DNA of 17,616 nucleotides from an uncultured Oscillospiraceae bacterium (GCA_934567355.1 CAKTJC010000046.1:1-17616); one strand, 5' to 3'. Shown: positions 1 to 6,693, numbered from the stretch's first letter. Made by a program: numbers and translations. Notes: a model not told the origin generated them from the letters alone.

Positions 1-2
1 AC

Positions 3-878
3 GCCACGGTTACCTACCTGTGCAGCTGCGGCACGGAAATCACCACAGAGCTGCTGAACACCGCCCTGGGGCATAAGATGGGGGAATGTACCTCCAACAA
101 CGATGCCACCTGTGAGCAGGACGGCACCAAGACTGCCAAGTGCGTCCGCTACGGCAAGGGTGGCTGCCAGGAGAGCAAGACCGTTACCGACGAAGGCTCC
201 AAGCTGGAACACAAGTTCGATCCCTACGTTCCCGACAACAACGCGACCTGCACGGAAAACGGCACCGAGACGGCAAAATGCGCCTACGGCTGCGGGGCGG
301 AAGACACCCGGGTAATTCCCGATTCCAAGCTGCCTCACGAATTCGGGACTTACGTCTACCAGGACGATGCCACCTGTACCGCCGACGGTACCGAGATCGC
401 CCAGTGCAAGCGCTGCGATGCAACGGACGAGCGGACGGCAGAGGGCACCATGCTGGCGCACAGCTTCACCCACTATGTATCCAACGGCGATGCCACCTAT
501 GATTCCGACGGCACCAAGACGGCCGAATGCGACTACGGCTGCGGCGCGACGGACACTATCCCCGACGAGGGCAGCAAGCTCACACTGTACCGGGTGACGG
601 ATGAAGCAGGCAAGAGTGTTGTTTATAAGTCTAACTACAGCGGAAGCACCCTGACCATCACCGCCGAATATGATTACGCCACCCTCACCGGCACCGTCGC
701 CGCCCTGCGTCACCTGCAGGGGAAGGGAATTGAGACCATCGTATTTATCACCAACGGCGCAACTTCTACCTTCAACCTGGCGGATGTAACAGAAGCGGGC
801 GTTTACGCGCTTACCCATGATGCAGAGAATGTCGCATTCCTGCTCAACGGGGAGGATATTGGGAGCATTCTGAAGTAA
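3..878 (+). CDS. Repeat-containing, probably surface/extracellular protein, 3' part only
   Basis: The frame is open from the first bases of the window, so the start lies upstream and at least 291 codons are present. The visible part is a chain of degenerate units of about 41-46 residues, each with an H-F---Y motif, then (N/D)ATC--DGT-TA-C and often YGCGA. In frame from the ATG at 78, the ATC cysteine falls at residues 12, 58 and 100; in the last unit (residue 141) it is Tyr. After about residue 165 the repeats stop and a roughly 100-residue Thr/Val-rich C-terminal domain follows, ending in LNGEDIGSILK. There is no LPXTG motif and no C-terminal membrane segment. Such Cys-containing short repeats are common in large secreted proteins of gut Firmicutes; surface location is inferred because the signal peptide is outside the window. 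A strong hairpin terminator follows the stop. Confidence 0.8.
   Translation, partial: ATVTYLCSCGTEITTELLNTALGHKMGECTSNNDATCEQDGTKTAKCVRYGKGGCQESKTVTDEGSKLEHKFDPYVPDNNATCTENGTETAKCAYGCGAEDTRVIPDSKLPHEFGTYVYQDDATCTADGTEIAQCKRCDATDERTAEGTMLAHSFTHYVSNGDATYDSDGTKTAECDYGCGATDTIPDEGSKLTLYRVTDEAGKSVVYKSNYSGSTLTITAEYDYATLTGTVAALRHLQGKGIETIVFITNGATSTFNLADVTEAGVYALTHDAENVAFLLNGEDIGSILK
78..590 (+). repeat. In-frame tandem protein repeats (about 41-46 codons each)
   Basis: Four recognisable units begin near residues 9, 54, 97 and 138 of the frame starting at 78, and part of another lies upstream (CSCGTE near position 21). Units share the pattern DATC--DGT-TA-C. Spacing of the ATC cysteine is 46, 42 and 41 residues, so the repeats are degenerate in length as well as sequence. 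Confidence 0.65.
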
Positions 879-895
879 GCTCCAAAAGCAGAAAC

Positions 896-943
896 AGCGG
901 CAGGACCCACGAAAAACCCGTGGCTCCTGCCGCTGAAATTTTG
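896..943 (+). terminator. Rho-independent terminator between convergent genes
   Basis: A 16-bp stem with one mismatch (arms 896-911 and 919-934) encloses a 7-nt A-rich loop and is followed by GAAATTTTG. It sits between the plus-strand repeat-protein gene and the minus-strand gene ending at 963, so it may serve both directions. Confidence 0.8.
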
Positions 944-962
944 TTGCAGCACCCCTGTGACG

Positions 963-2051
963 TTACCGCAAAAAAACCAGGTTGGTATCCGACATGAAAT
1001 TGCCCAGGCTGTAGCAGATCAGGATGTCGTCAAAGGGCTCCTGGGCAGCCAGCTGGGAAACCGGCTGCTTGTAATAGCGCAGATCCACCAGCACCACCTC
1101 GGCGTAGGATTCCGCCAGGAAGCAGCCCAGGCAATTGGAATAGGAATCCCGGATGACCAGCAGTCTTCCCTCCCCTGCCGGGTTCTGGATGCGCACCAGG
1201 GAATGGTTGCCGTCCAGAAAGACGGTATACTTATCCGCCCCTTCCAGCCGCTCCCAATAGAATACGCCGTCGTGGGGCTCCTGCGCTTCCGCATTGGTGA
1301 CGCGCAGGTTTTCGCTCCCCTGCCACAGCTCGATGGTCTCCCCCGGCGTGAGCCACAGGCCGCTGCGGGAATAGGTGGAGCCGTGAAAATTCTCCGCCGC
1401 CGTCACCCGGAAGTCCGCCCTGTCGCGGCAGGGTCTGCCCTTCGATGCCATGTAAGCAGTGTAGGCCTCATAGGCGCCGGCGCTGTTCCAGTGGTGGTCG
1501 GTGCGATAGTAAAGCTCCGGTCTGCCTGCAAAGACATCGGTCAGGTCAAAAGCGGAGACCTGCTCCCCCGCCCGGGCATAGATGGAATCGATCAGGGCGG
1601 CATCCGAATAGCCCTTTGCCCCCGTGCTCCACCCGGCGGAGGGGATGATGGTCAGGTCAACCTCCTGCCCCACCGTCTGCGCAAAGCGGTTGATCGGCTC
1701 CATGCAGCGCGTGACCGCCGCTTCATTTTCCTGCACCGGCGCTTCCACCAGGCGGCCGTCCACCACCCGGATGTCCTTCGCCGCCTGACGGCCGGTGAAA
1801 TACTCAAAATAGGCGTTCAGCCCCACAAAGAAATTCCGCCCGGGCATGTGGTCAGCCAGGTAGGTTTCAAATTCTTCGCCCCAGTCGCCGGAGCGGATGG
1901 AACGCCAGCTTGCCGCCGGGAACTGCTCCAGGTTCCGCTTTTCCAGCGGCGAAAAATCCGCTTTGGGCAGCAGCAGATAGCCCAGCGCCACCGCCGCCAG
2001 AAAGGTGCAGAAGAGAATAATGGCGATATATTCGCTTTTTTTCGCTTTCAT
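963..2051 (-). CDS. DHHW/AlgX-AlgJ-like SGNH-family protein
   Basis: A 362-residue protein with an N-terminal signal-anchor (about residues 8-28, hydrophobic after a Lys-rich start) and the diagnostic TDHHWNSAG motif (Asp185, His186, His187, Trp188). A later RDSYSN motif (Ser303) matches the nucleophile block of AlgJ/AlgX-type SGNH hydrolase folds. In that family these residues form the catalytic site of an extracytoplasmic polymer O-acetyltransferase. The ATG at 2051 has GGAGGGG five bases upstream, and the gene starts 12 bp after the MBOAT gene, so the two are almost certainly co-transcribed. MBOAT proteins supply acetyl groups across the membrane and DHHW/AlgX proteins are thought to transfer them to a polysaccharide. 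The substrate cannot be told from sequence. Confidence 0.85.
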   Translation of the reverse strand: MKAKKSEYIAIILFCTFLAAVALGYLLLPKADFSPLEKRNLEQFPAASWRSIRSGDWGEEFETYLADHMPGRNFFVGLNAYFEYFTGRQAAKDIRVVDGRLVEAPVQENEAAVTRCMEPINRFAQTVGQEVDLTIIPSAGWSTGAKGYSDAALIDSIYARAGEQVSAFDLTDVFAGRPELYYRTDHHWNSAGAYEAYTAYMASKGRPCRDRADFRVTAAENFHGSTYSRSGLWLTPGETIELWQGSENLRVTNAEAQEPHDGVFYWERLEGADKYTVFLDGNHSLVRIQNPAGEGRLLVIRDSYSNCLGCFLAESYAEVVLVDLRYYKQPVSQLAAQEPFDDILICYSLGNFMSDTNLVFLR

Positions 2052-2063
2052 CCTGACCCCTCC

Positions 2064-3407
2064 TCAGAACCGGAAATAGATGAAGGGATTGTAGCTCTGG
2101 TTCACCAGCGCCGCCACGCACAGCAGCAGGAGCACCGCCAGCGCGGCGATCCGCAAGGCTTCCACCCCTGCCGTCTTTTTAAGCGGGAGCTTTTTCAGCA
2201 GAGGCGTAGACGCCGCCGCTGCCGCCAGCAGGATGGGCAGATACCCCAGCAGCACATTGGCCGATGCCGCGGAGGCCGCGCCCGTAAACAGGCGGGTCAG
2301 GAACGCGGCAAGCTCGCCCAGGCTTTCAAAATAGAAAAGCGCCCAGCCCAGCATCACCGCGAAAACGGCATACAGGTGCCCCACCCAACGGGGGCACTTC
2401 CTCAGCAGCTTCAGCAGGAACACCTTTTCGGCAATCAGCAGCAGGGCATAATAGCCGCCCCAGAGCACAAAATTCCAGCTTGCCCCGTGCCACAGCCCCG
2501 TCAGCAGCCACACAATGGCAATGTTGACGATCTGCCGGGGCAGCCCTTTGCGGTTGCCGCCCAGGGGAATGTACACATATTCCTTGAACCAGGTGGAAAG
2601 GGAAATATGCCACCGCCGCCAGAACTCCGTGATGCTGGCGCTGATGTACGGATAGTTGAAATTTTCCAGAAATTCGAAGCCGAACATCCGCCCCAGGCCG
2701 ATGGCCATATCCGAATAGCCCGAAAAATCGAAATAGATCTGAAGGCTGTAGGCCGCCAGCCCCACCCAGGCTGCCAGCGTCCCCTGGGACTGCCGGAGCA
2801 TCTCCCACAGGCTGCCCATGGGATTGGCCAGCAGCACCTTCTTGGAAAGCCCCACAATGAAGCGGGAAATGCCGGAGGCAAACTGCGAAGCGGACTCGCG
2901 CCGGTGCTCCAGCATTTCCGCCACATCGGTATAGCGGACGATGGGACCCGCAATGAGCTGGGGAAACAGCGTCACATAGGTGCCGAAAGTCAGCAGATTG
3001 CGCTGCAGCGGCGCGTCGCACCGGTACACATCGATGATATAGCTCATGGACTGAAACACATAGAAGGAAATGCCGATGGGCAGCGGAAGCTTCGGGAACC
3101 TTGCGCCGAACAGGAAGCTGCCGTACTTGAAAAACACCAGCAGCGATAAATTCAGCACCACGCCCACCGTCAGCGCGCTTCTCCCCGTGCCGCCCCGGCT
3201 GCGCTGGCGGGCGATCCAGAGGCCGCACAGATAGTCCATCACGATGGTGCCCACCATCAGCGCCAGATAGCGCGGCTCCCCCCAGCCATAGAAAAACAGG
3301 CTGAACACCAGCAGCACCGGATTCCGCCACCGGCGCGGGCAGACATAATACACCGCCAGCACCGCCGGGAGGAACGCGAACAGAAATACATTCGATGAAA
3401 ACAGCAT
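2064..3407 (-). CDS. MBOAT family membrane-bound O-acyltransferase (AlgI/DltB-like)
   Basis: About 447 residues with many hydrophobic segments. It carries the family motifs EFWRRWHISLSTWFKEYVYIPLGGNRKG-like (split here: EFWRRWHISLS, then YIPLGGNRKG) and the conserved WHGASWN block, whose His (about residue 307) is the signature histidine of MBOAT enzymes. I place the start at the ATG at 3407 (MLFSSNVFLF), which has GGGAG eight bases upstream and matches the usual family N-terminus; a longer frame to 3452 runs into the repeat element and is less likely. The product should sit in the cytoplasmic membrane and pass acyl groups outward to the DHHW partner encoded next. The substrate polymer is unknown. 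Confidence 0.92.
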   Translation of the reverse strand: MLFSSNVFLFAFLPAVLAVYYVCPRRWRNPVLLVFSLFFYGWGEPRYLALMVGTIVMDYLCGLWIARQRSRGGTGRSALTVGVVLNLSLLVFFKYGSFLFGARFPKLPLPIGISFYVFQSMSYIIDVYRCDAPLQRNLLTFGTYVTLFPQLIAGPIVRYTDVAEMLEHRRESASQFASGISRFIVGLSKKVLLANPMGSLWEMLRQSQGTLAAWVGLAAYSLQIYFDFSGYSDMAIGLGRMFGFEFLENFNYPYISASITEFWRRWHISLSTWFKEYVYIPLGGNRKGLPRQIVNIAIVWLLTGLWHGASWNFVLWGGYYALLLIAEKVFLLKLLRKCPRWVGHLYAVFAVMLGWALFYFESLGELAAFLTRLFTGAASAASANVLLGYLPILLAAAAASTPLLKKLPLKKTAGVEALRIAALAVLLLLCVAALVNQSYNPFIYFRF

Positions 3408-3428
3408 CCTCAATTCTCCCAAAGAATA

Positions 3429-3591
3429 AGGAAGCTCTGAATAAATCGGCAAGAGCTGACAGCGAGAGATTTTTCACTGGATGAAGGTTTCAAAAGTGAC
3501 GGAGTACTGTATGTACTTCCCACTTTTGAAACCGCACAGCCGGGGAAAAAGATCCACTGCTCAGCCGAAGCAAATTTATTCAGAGGTTCCT
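3429..3591. repeat. 163-bp palindromic MITE-like element
   Basis: Imperfect long inverted repeat. The outer 18-bp ends (3429-3446 and 3574-3591) match with one mismatch around CTCTGAATAAAT. An inner perfect 13-bp pair GGTTTCAAAAGTG / CACTTTTGAAACC (3487-3499 and 3521-3533) surrounds a smaller GGAGTAC/GTACTTCC palindrome. The regions between are partly complementary, so the whole could fold into one hairpin. It has no ORF of its own. It lies between the lipoprotein and the MBOAT gene, and a related half copy occurs at 4132-4166, which supports a dispersed repeat. Confidence 0.7.
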
Positions 3592-3633
3592 AAGCGCAGG
3601 ATCGGAAATCCGAGCTGCGCTTAACACTTTTTT
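3591..3633. other. Hairpin with T-run, terminator-like on the plus strand
   Basis: TAAGCGCAG (3591-3599) pairs with CTGCGCTTA (3615-3623), with an inner CGGA/TCCG stem, and a six-T run follows at 3628-3633. The T-run is on the plus strand, but the flanking genes are on the minus strand, so as a terminator it faces the wrong way for them. It may be part of the adjacent repeat element. Confidence 0.4.
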
Positions 3634-3640
3634 CTTCCGG

Positions 3641-4099
3641 TTACTTCACCGCATTTTCAAAGGCGGTCTGCAGCTCCTGCACATGGGGAGAAACCAGATA
3701 TGCCAGATACAGCCCATCGGTCAGGGTCTTGCTTTCCTTGACGATCACGTACTGATCAGGCAGGTAGGATTCTGTCTCGTCCTCCTTGGCAGTCTGCCGG
3801 GTCTTCGCCAAAGCGAGCAGCCGATCTAAAGCAGCCTGATCCTTGGCCTGGATCAGCCAGACCTCATCCGCCTGCAATCCGGCGGAGCAGACCGCCGCGA
3901 TCACCTGCGTGCAATCCTCGGCTTTGATGCCCAGCAAGTTGAACATGGTATTGTCGTCCAGCACCATCATATCGGGCAGGTATTCCTGGTAGGAATCATA
4001 GATTTTCTGCAAATCCACATCCTTCGCAGCATCCTTCCCGCAAGCCGCGAGGGAAATCAACATCAGCAGCGATAATACACAAACTAAAATCTTTTTCAT
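3641..4099 (-). CDS. DUF4358-type lipoprotein
   Basis: A 152-residue protein with a lipoprotein signal peptide: MKK, a hydrophobic core, and lipobox SLAAC with Cys20 as the lipidation site. The mature part has LPDMMVLDDNTMFNLLGI, an ADEVWLIQAKD block and a later LPDQYVIVKES. These fit the DUF4358 family as I remember it, whose function is unknown and whose genes often sit beside MBOAT and DHHW genes in Clostridia. The ATG at 4099 is preceded by AGGAG at good spacing, and a clear promoter lies at 4237-4265. The protein should be anchored on the outer face of the membrane. With the two downstream genes on the same strand it probably forms an envelope-modification locus, although the MITE-like repeat separates them by about 230 bp. 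Confidence 0.82.
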   Translation of the reverse strand: MKKILVCVLSLLMLISLAACGKDAAKDVDLQKIYDSYQEYLPDMMVLDDNTMFNLLGIKAEDCTQVIAAVCSAGLQADEVWLIQAKDQAALDRLLALAKTRQTAKEDETESYLPDQYVIVKESKTLTDGLYLAYLVSPHVQELQTAFENAVK

Positions 4100-4131
4100 T
4101 TCTTTTCTCCTGTCATCTGTCTTTCTGCATA

Positions 4132-4166
4132 AGGGAGGCTCTGATTAAATCAGCAAGAGCTGGCAG
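4132..4166. repeat. Half copy of the MITE-like element
   Basis: The 30 bases ending at 4166 match 26 of 30 bases of the left end of the 3429-3591 element (GCTCTGA-TAAATC-GCAAGAGCTG-CAG). No right-hand partner end is visible downstream. It lies within the leader of the lipoprotein mRNA predicted from the promoter at 4237-4265. Confidence 0.6.
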
Positions 4167-4236
4167 CTCTGCACCGCTTCAATTCATTTCCCCCTTTATT
4201 TTGTTTTCACGTAAAAGGGACCCTCACCAATTGGGC

Positions 4237-4265
4237 ATTATACAATATTTCTTCCGCGTTTTCAA
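4237..4265 (-). promoter_or_regulatory. Sigma-A-type promoter for the lipoprotein gene
   Basis: Minus strand: TTGAAA (4260-4265), 17-bp spacer, TATAAT (4237-4242). Transcription would start near 4230, giving a leader of about 130 nt before the ATG at 4099. The leader contains the half repeat at 4132-4166. Confidence 0.7.
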
Positions 4266-4321
4266 TAAATTTCTTTATTGCCGCGCAGCAGATATAATCC
4301 GCCTGCCGCAGATAAAAATGG

Positions 4322-4350
4322 TTGGCATATCCATAGCGAACCGGTAAAAT
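4322..4350 (+). promoter_or_regulatory. Promoter of the first 21-residue peptide gene
   Basis: TTGGCA (4322-4327), 17-bp spacer, TAAAAT (4345-4350). The predicted start near 4357 leaves a leader of about 28 nt before the ATG at 4385. Confidence 0.65.
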
Positions 4351-4384
4351 ATATATGAAACGAACTCAGGATGGAGGATTTAAC

Positions 4385-4450
4385 ATGATTCTTGTGAACA
4401 TCATCGTTGCTGTCTGTGCTTTCTTCACTGGACTGATCAAAAACTCCTGA
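4385..4450 (+). CDS. 21-residue hydrophobic peptide, copy 1
   Basis: A 22-codon frame beginning MILVNIIVAV and ending AFFTGLIKNS, then TGA. GGAGG at 4373-4377 is seven bases before the ATG, a promoter lies at 4322-4350 and a terminator immediately follows, so this is a self-contained transcript of about 130 nt. The peptide is one short membrane-spanning stretch with a polar tail. A second gene at 7740-7805 encodes a peptide identical at 14 of 21 positions but with many synonymous codon differences, strong evidence that both are translated. I do not recognise the family. The size and layout resemble type I toxin peptides or small membrane regulators, but no function can be assigned. Confidence 0.72.
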   Translation: MILVNIIVAVCAFFTGLIKNS

Positions 4451-4456
4451 CCTTTT

Positions 4457-4488
4457 GCCGCTTCCAATGCATCCGGGAGCGGCTTTTT
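4457..4488 (+). terminator. Terminator of peptide gene copy 1
   Basis: GCCGCTTCC (4457-4465) pairs with GGGAGCGGC (4475-4483) over 9 bp with one G-U pair, followed by TTTTT (4484-4488). It begins seven bases after the peptide stop codon. Confidence 0.85.
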
Positions 4489-4655
4489 GCATCCATAGAA
4501 TTTATGGAATTCCATGAATAGTCGCCAGAAAGTCCTGTTTCATCACCCATTTCTTTTGAATTTTCCTAAAATTCGGATACAGCTTCTGCGGGCAAGAACC
4601 GTTTGCCGGTCTATTTTGTAATGCCGGTGCTTTATCGATTTTTCCCGATACATAC
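4489..4655. other. Non-coding stretch, no gene seen
   Basis: No frame here has a credible start and ribosome binding site. The only structure I see is a perfect 12-bp palindrome ATGGAATTCCAT at 4504-4515. It is the last chromosomal sequence before the tRNA terminator and attachment site. Confidence 0.5.
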
Positions 4656-4691
4656 AAAAACAGGCCACCCCTTACGGGATGACCTGTTTTT
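4656..4691 (-). terminator. Terminator of the (now broken) tRNA gene
   Basis: AAAAACAGG (4656-4664) and CCTGTTTTT (4683-4691), extended by inner CCC/GGG pairs around a CTTAC loop. Read on the minus strand it directly follows the tRNA CCA end and ends in TTTTTG. It could also work on the plus strand. Confidence 0.75.
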
Positions 4692-4735
4692 GGTACGCCA
4701 GAAGGGACTCGAACCCCCGACCTACTGATTCGTAG
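4691..4735 (-). pseudogene. 3' fragment of a tRNA gene, probably tRNA-Arg(ACG); attachment site
   Basis: Minus strand, 5' to 3': anticodon loop CTACGAA (T33, anticodon ACG, 4729-4735), 3' anticodon stem TCAGT, variable AGGTC, T-arm GGGGG-TTCGAGT-CCCTT, acceptor CTGGCGT, discriminator A and an encoded CCA (4691-4693). The expected 5' anticodon stem ACTGA is absent: the sequence changes exactly after the loop, at 4736. D-arm and 5' acceptor strand are missing. This is the usual footprint of a tyrosine integrase that crosses over in the anticodon loop, leaving the displaced 3' end at one junction. The intact tRNA should lie at the other junction, outside this window. Confidence 0.78.
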
Positions 4736-4852
4736 AGTGATACAAACCATTTTATATCGTATTATTTGATTGCAATATATCAAGTAGCGCCGCATTTTTC
4801 TGATAATACAGGAACATTTTGTGACATTCCATTTTGAGTCATTTTGTGGGGT

Positions 4853-4876
4853 GTGACCCAAAAGTGACCCAAAATT
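4853..4876. repeat. Left copy of 24-bp direct repeat (tandem GTGACCCAAAA), likely integrase arm site
   Basis: Two adjacent copies of the 11-mer GTGACCCAAAA followed by TT, identical to 13921-13944 and in the same orientation. It lies about 115 bp inside the tRNA break, a plausible distance for arm-type integrase sites. Confidence 0.7.
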
Positions 4877-4983
4877 TTTGGCGGTGAAAACCAGCTTGTG
4901 TTGAAAATGGTAAAGGCGCTTTTTATCATTTTCGATTGCATTTTGGCAAACGCCAGGGTACACCGTCCATGGGGAGAAAACGC

Positions 4984-5184
4984 TCAGGCCTCACCATGGC
5001 AGCTCTCGCCTTTCTGCTGCCGGAAATAGGCCATGCAGGCGGCCTCGCTTTTGAAGTCGTGGGTCTCAATGATCTTCACCTGGTAAGGTTTCCAGGTGTT
5101 GGCCGTTTGCTCGCTGCCATATATCTTTTGTGCAAGGATGGTTTTACCGGGGACGTGGTGTTCTTCCAGAATATAGGTTTTCAA
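4984..5184 (-). CDS. 66-residue hypothetical protein, last gene of the toxin-antitoxin-like operon
   Basis: A soluble-looking protein starting MKTYILEEHH, with a TWKPYQVKIIETHDF stretch and a Cys near each end of its C-terminal third. The start is taken as TTG at 5184, preceded by AAAGGCGG five bases upstream; the only nearby ATG is in another frame that stops at once. It begins 13 bases after the zeta-toxin stop and should be co-transcribed with it. I do not recognise the family. Position after a kinase toxin could suggest an accessory or immunity role, but nothing in the sequence shows this. Confidence 0.6.
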   Translation of the reverse strand: MKTYILEEHHVPGKTILAQKIYGSEQTANTWKPYQVKIIETHDFKSEAACMAYFRQQKGESCHGEA

Positions 5185-5197
5185 AGCATTCCGCCTT

Positions 5198-5779
5198 TCA
5201 CGGTTCTGTCTGATTCTCGCTGCCGTCCAGATATGCCCGCAGTTCTCTCAGCCACTTGGGGACAAAGCTTCCTACCGTCCGCAGCTCTCCGTTCCGATAC
5301 TCTGCCACCAGTGCAAAGCCGTTGTCGTTGTCGTAGAACTCCGCCTCATCGCAATAAGGCAGCACCTTCGCCACAGCCTCCCAGCGCTCCGCAAAGCGGC
5401 GCTCTACATCTGAGGCAGGAATATCATGCCCGCCACGTTTTACCCTGTTGGCAATCCGGGAAATGCTCTCTGCGGCGCTGTCAAGGCCGATATAGTACAG
5501 CCGTACCCGATAACCCTTCTCTACCACTTCCCGCGCTGTGGCCTCCGTACGCCGCCCTGACAAGGTAGTCTCCTGGGTGAAGGAGACCCCCTTGCTGATA
5601 CACTCGTTTATTTTCTTTAGGGCTGTCTTGCCGCCTGCAAGAGCATTCCCACCCAGCTCTGCGGTGATCTTATCCACGTCAATGATGGTTCCTAAGTCGG
5701 TGCATCGCTCCTTCAGGACGCCGGTAAAGCTGGACTTGCCCACACCGTTGACGCCGCCGATGATCGTATAGGTTCTCAT
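5198..5779 (-). CDS. Zeta-toxin family P-loop kinase
   Basis: 193 residues from the ATG at 5779 (MRTYTIIGG), which has GGGAG upstream; a longer frame to 5821 overlaps the Fic gene and lacks a site. The Walker A motif GVNGVGKSS is at residues 9-17 with Lys15, an acidic IIDVDKI block at 32-38 matches the zeta substrate-binding region, QETTLSGRR follows, and NRVKRGGHDIP with VERRF resembles the arginine-rich lid of this family. Well-studied zeta toxins phosphorylate UDP-N-acetylglucosamine and block wall synthesis; whether this one does is inferred from the family. It starts 13 bp after the Fic gene in an apparent four-gene operon. No epsilon-like antitoxin is adjacent; the ribbon-helix-helix protein at the head of the operon is the only regulator candidate. 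Confidence 0.85.
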   Translation of the reverse strand: MRTYTIIGGVNGVGKSSFTGVLKERCTDLGTIIDVDKITAELGGNALAGGKTALKKINECISKGVSFTQETTLSGRRTEATAREVVEKGYRVRLYYIGLDSAAESISRIANRVKRGGHDIPASDVERRFAERWEAVAKVLPYCDEAEFYDNDNGFALVAEYRNGELRTVGSFVPKWLRELRAYLDGSENQTEP

Positions 5780-5792
5780 GTGTTTGCTCCCT

Positions 5793-6455
5793 TCATTTGA
5801 TTCCTTGAATGGCGTTCTCATAAAGAAAATCCTTCAGAGCTTCCTTTTCGCCGGTGTTGTAGTAGTCCAGCAGCAGGGTATTGAATCGCTCCATGTGCTT
5901 GTCAGTGATGGTTAAAATACCAGCCCCGGCAGGAATCAAAATCTTATTGGCAAGTGTCATGCTGGTACGCTTATTGCCATCCCAGAAGAATTGACCCCGT
6001 GTGCCCCAAGTGAAGGCTTCCAGAGCTTTTTCTGTGGCGGTCGTGTCCGTGTTCATAATTGCCACGAACTCCGCTCTTACCTGCGGCTCTGACGGGACAG
6101 ACGGCAAATAGTCCGTGCCGGAAATGCCCACAGACCCGGTACGCAGCTTGCCCCATTCCAAAGCCTCATTCCGTGCAATGTATTCATTCAGCTTACACCA
6201 GTACTCGAAGGTGAGCGGTTCATCCAGACTTGACAGCAGAAAGCGCCATGCATCCCGCATATTGAGAACCGCTTGAATATCGTCCAGCTGAACACTTGGC
6301 ACATTCACGCCTTGTAAGATCGTCTTGGTCTGGGGAAAGGTGATGTTTCTGTTTTCCATCCGCATTCCACAGTATACGTTTTCGTCCCACTTCTTTTTGG
6401 CAAGAAACAGGCTTTGCTCTGGGGACATGTGGAACCGATCAGGATAATGCTTCAT
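5793..6455 (-). CDS. Fic-domain protein with Gln at the catalytic His position
   Basis: A 220-residue protein. The Fic signature, normally HPFxxGN(G/K)R, reads here GQFFWDGNKRTS: the phosphate-binding DGNKR part is intact but the catalytic His is Gln. Upstream, GKLRTGSVGISGTDYLPSVP matches the substrate-flap region of Fic enzymes. Family members move AMP or another phosphate-containing group onto protein hydroxyls, and the His is the general base, so canonical AMPylation looks unlikely. I recall other Firmicutes Fic proteins with the same QxFWDGNKRT form, so this may be a stable subfamily and not a mutation. ATG at 6455 overlaps the stop of the antitoxin-like gene (ATGA), indicating translational coupling. 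It is followed 13 bp later by the zeta kinase. Confidence 0.87.
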   Translation of the reverse strand: MKHYPDRFHMSPEQSLFLAKKKWDENVYCGMRMENRNITFPQTKTILQGVNVPSVQLDDIQAVLNMRDAWRFLLSSLDEPLTFEYWCKLNEYIARNEALEWGKLRTGSVGISGTDYLPSVPSEPQVRAEFVAIMNTDTTATEKALEAFTWGTRGQFFWDGNKRTSMTLANKILIPAGAGILTITDKHMERFNTLLLDYYNTGEKEALKDFLYENAIQGIK

Positions 6456-6655
6456 TCTGCTGCCTCCTTCGTGGCGGGTTTGTCGCGCTCCATGGTCTCC
6501 GTGATTGCCCGATTGATAAAGGCGTTCAGGCTCTCGCCCTGGGCCTCTGCATGTGCCTGAATTAGTTCCTTGTTTCCTTTTGCTACACGCACTTTCATTT
6601 CGTCGTATGCTTTTGCGTTATATCTATCCTTTACGGCACTAGATGTTCTGCCCAT
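6452..6655 (-). CDS. Arc-type ribbon-helix-helix protein, probable antitoxin/autorepressor
   Basis: 67 residues from the ATG at 6655 (MGRTSSAVKDRYN). AGGAGG ends seven bases before this ATG, whereas the ATG at 6661 touches the site, so the shorter start is preferred. The MKVRVAKGNKELIQAHAEAQ and GESLNAFINRAITETMERD stretches are typical of Arc/CopG-like ribbon-helix-helix proteins: one beta strand and two helices that dimerise and bind DNA. It heads the Fic-zeta operon with an ATGA overlap to Fic. A promoter lies just upstream, and the shared intergenic region carries CATACTG half sites that it may bind. The role as antitoxin is inferred from order and family. Confidence 0.82.
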   Translation of the reverse strand: MGRTSSAVKDRYNAKAYDEMKVRVAKGNKELIQAHAEAQGESLNAFINRAITETMERDKPATKEAAE

Positions 6656-6687
6656 CTGCATCCCTCCTACTCGAATCTAGTATACAC

Positions 6688-6693
6688 ATTATA
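6688..6693 (-). promoter_or_regulatory. -10 box of the toxin-antitoxin-like operon
   Basis: Minus-strand TATAAT at 6688-6693, about 33 bp before the chosen ATG. No good -35 is visible at 17 bp (TGTTCC), so a regulator may modulate it. The half site CAGTATG at 6715-6721 lies near the expected -35. Confidence 0.5.

Noticed and set aside
78..590. Repeat array considered as CRISPR or DNA-level satellite
   Set aside because: The periodicity is in frame, degenerate and of protein origin. There are no uniform repeats with unique spacers, and no CRISPR array is seen anywhere in the window.
957..3149. A 730-codon plus-strand open frame
   Set aside because: It lies antisense to the MBOAT and DHHW genes, which have clear motifs. 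Its Gln/His/Arg/Pro-rich sequence is typical of the reverse complement of GC-rich coding DNA, and there is no binding site.
4502..4963. A 153-codon minus-strand frame running through the tRNA fragment and left repeat
   Set aside because: It translates the tRNA 3' half and integrase-site repeats. Similar conceptual products may exist in databases because this element end is conserved, but there is no sign of a gene.
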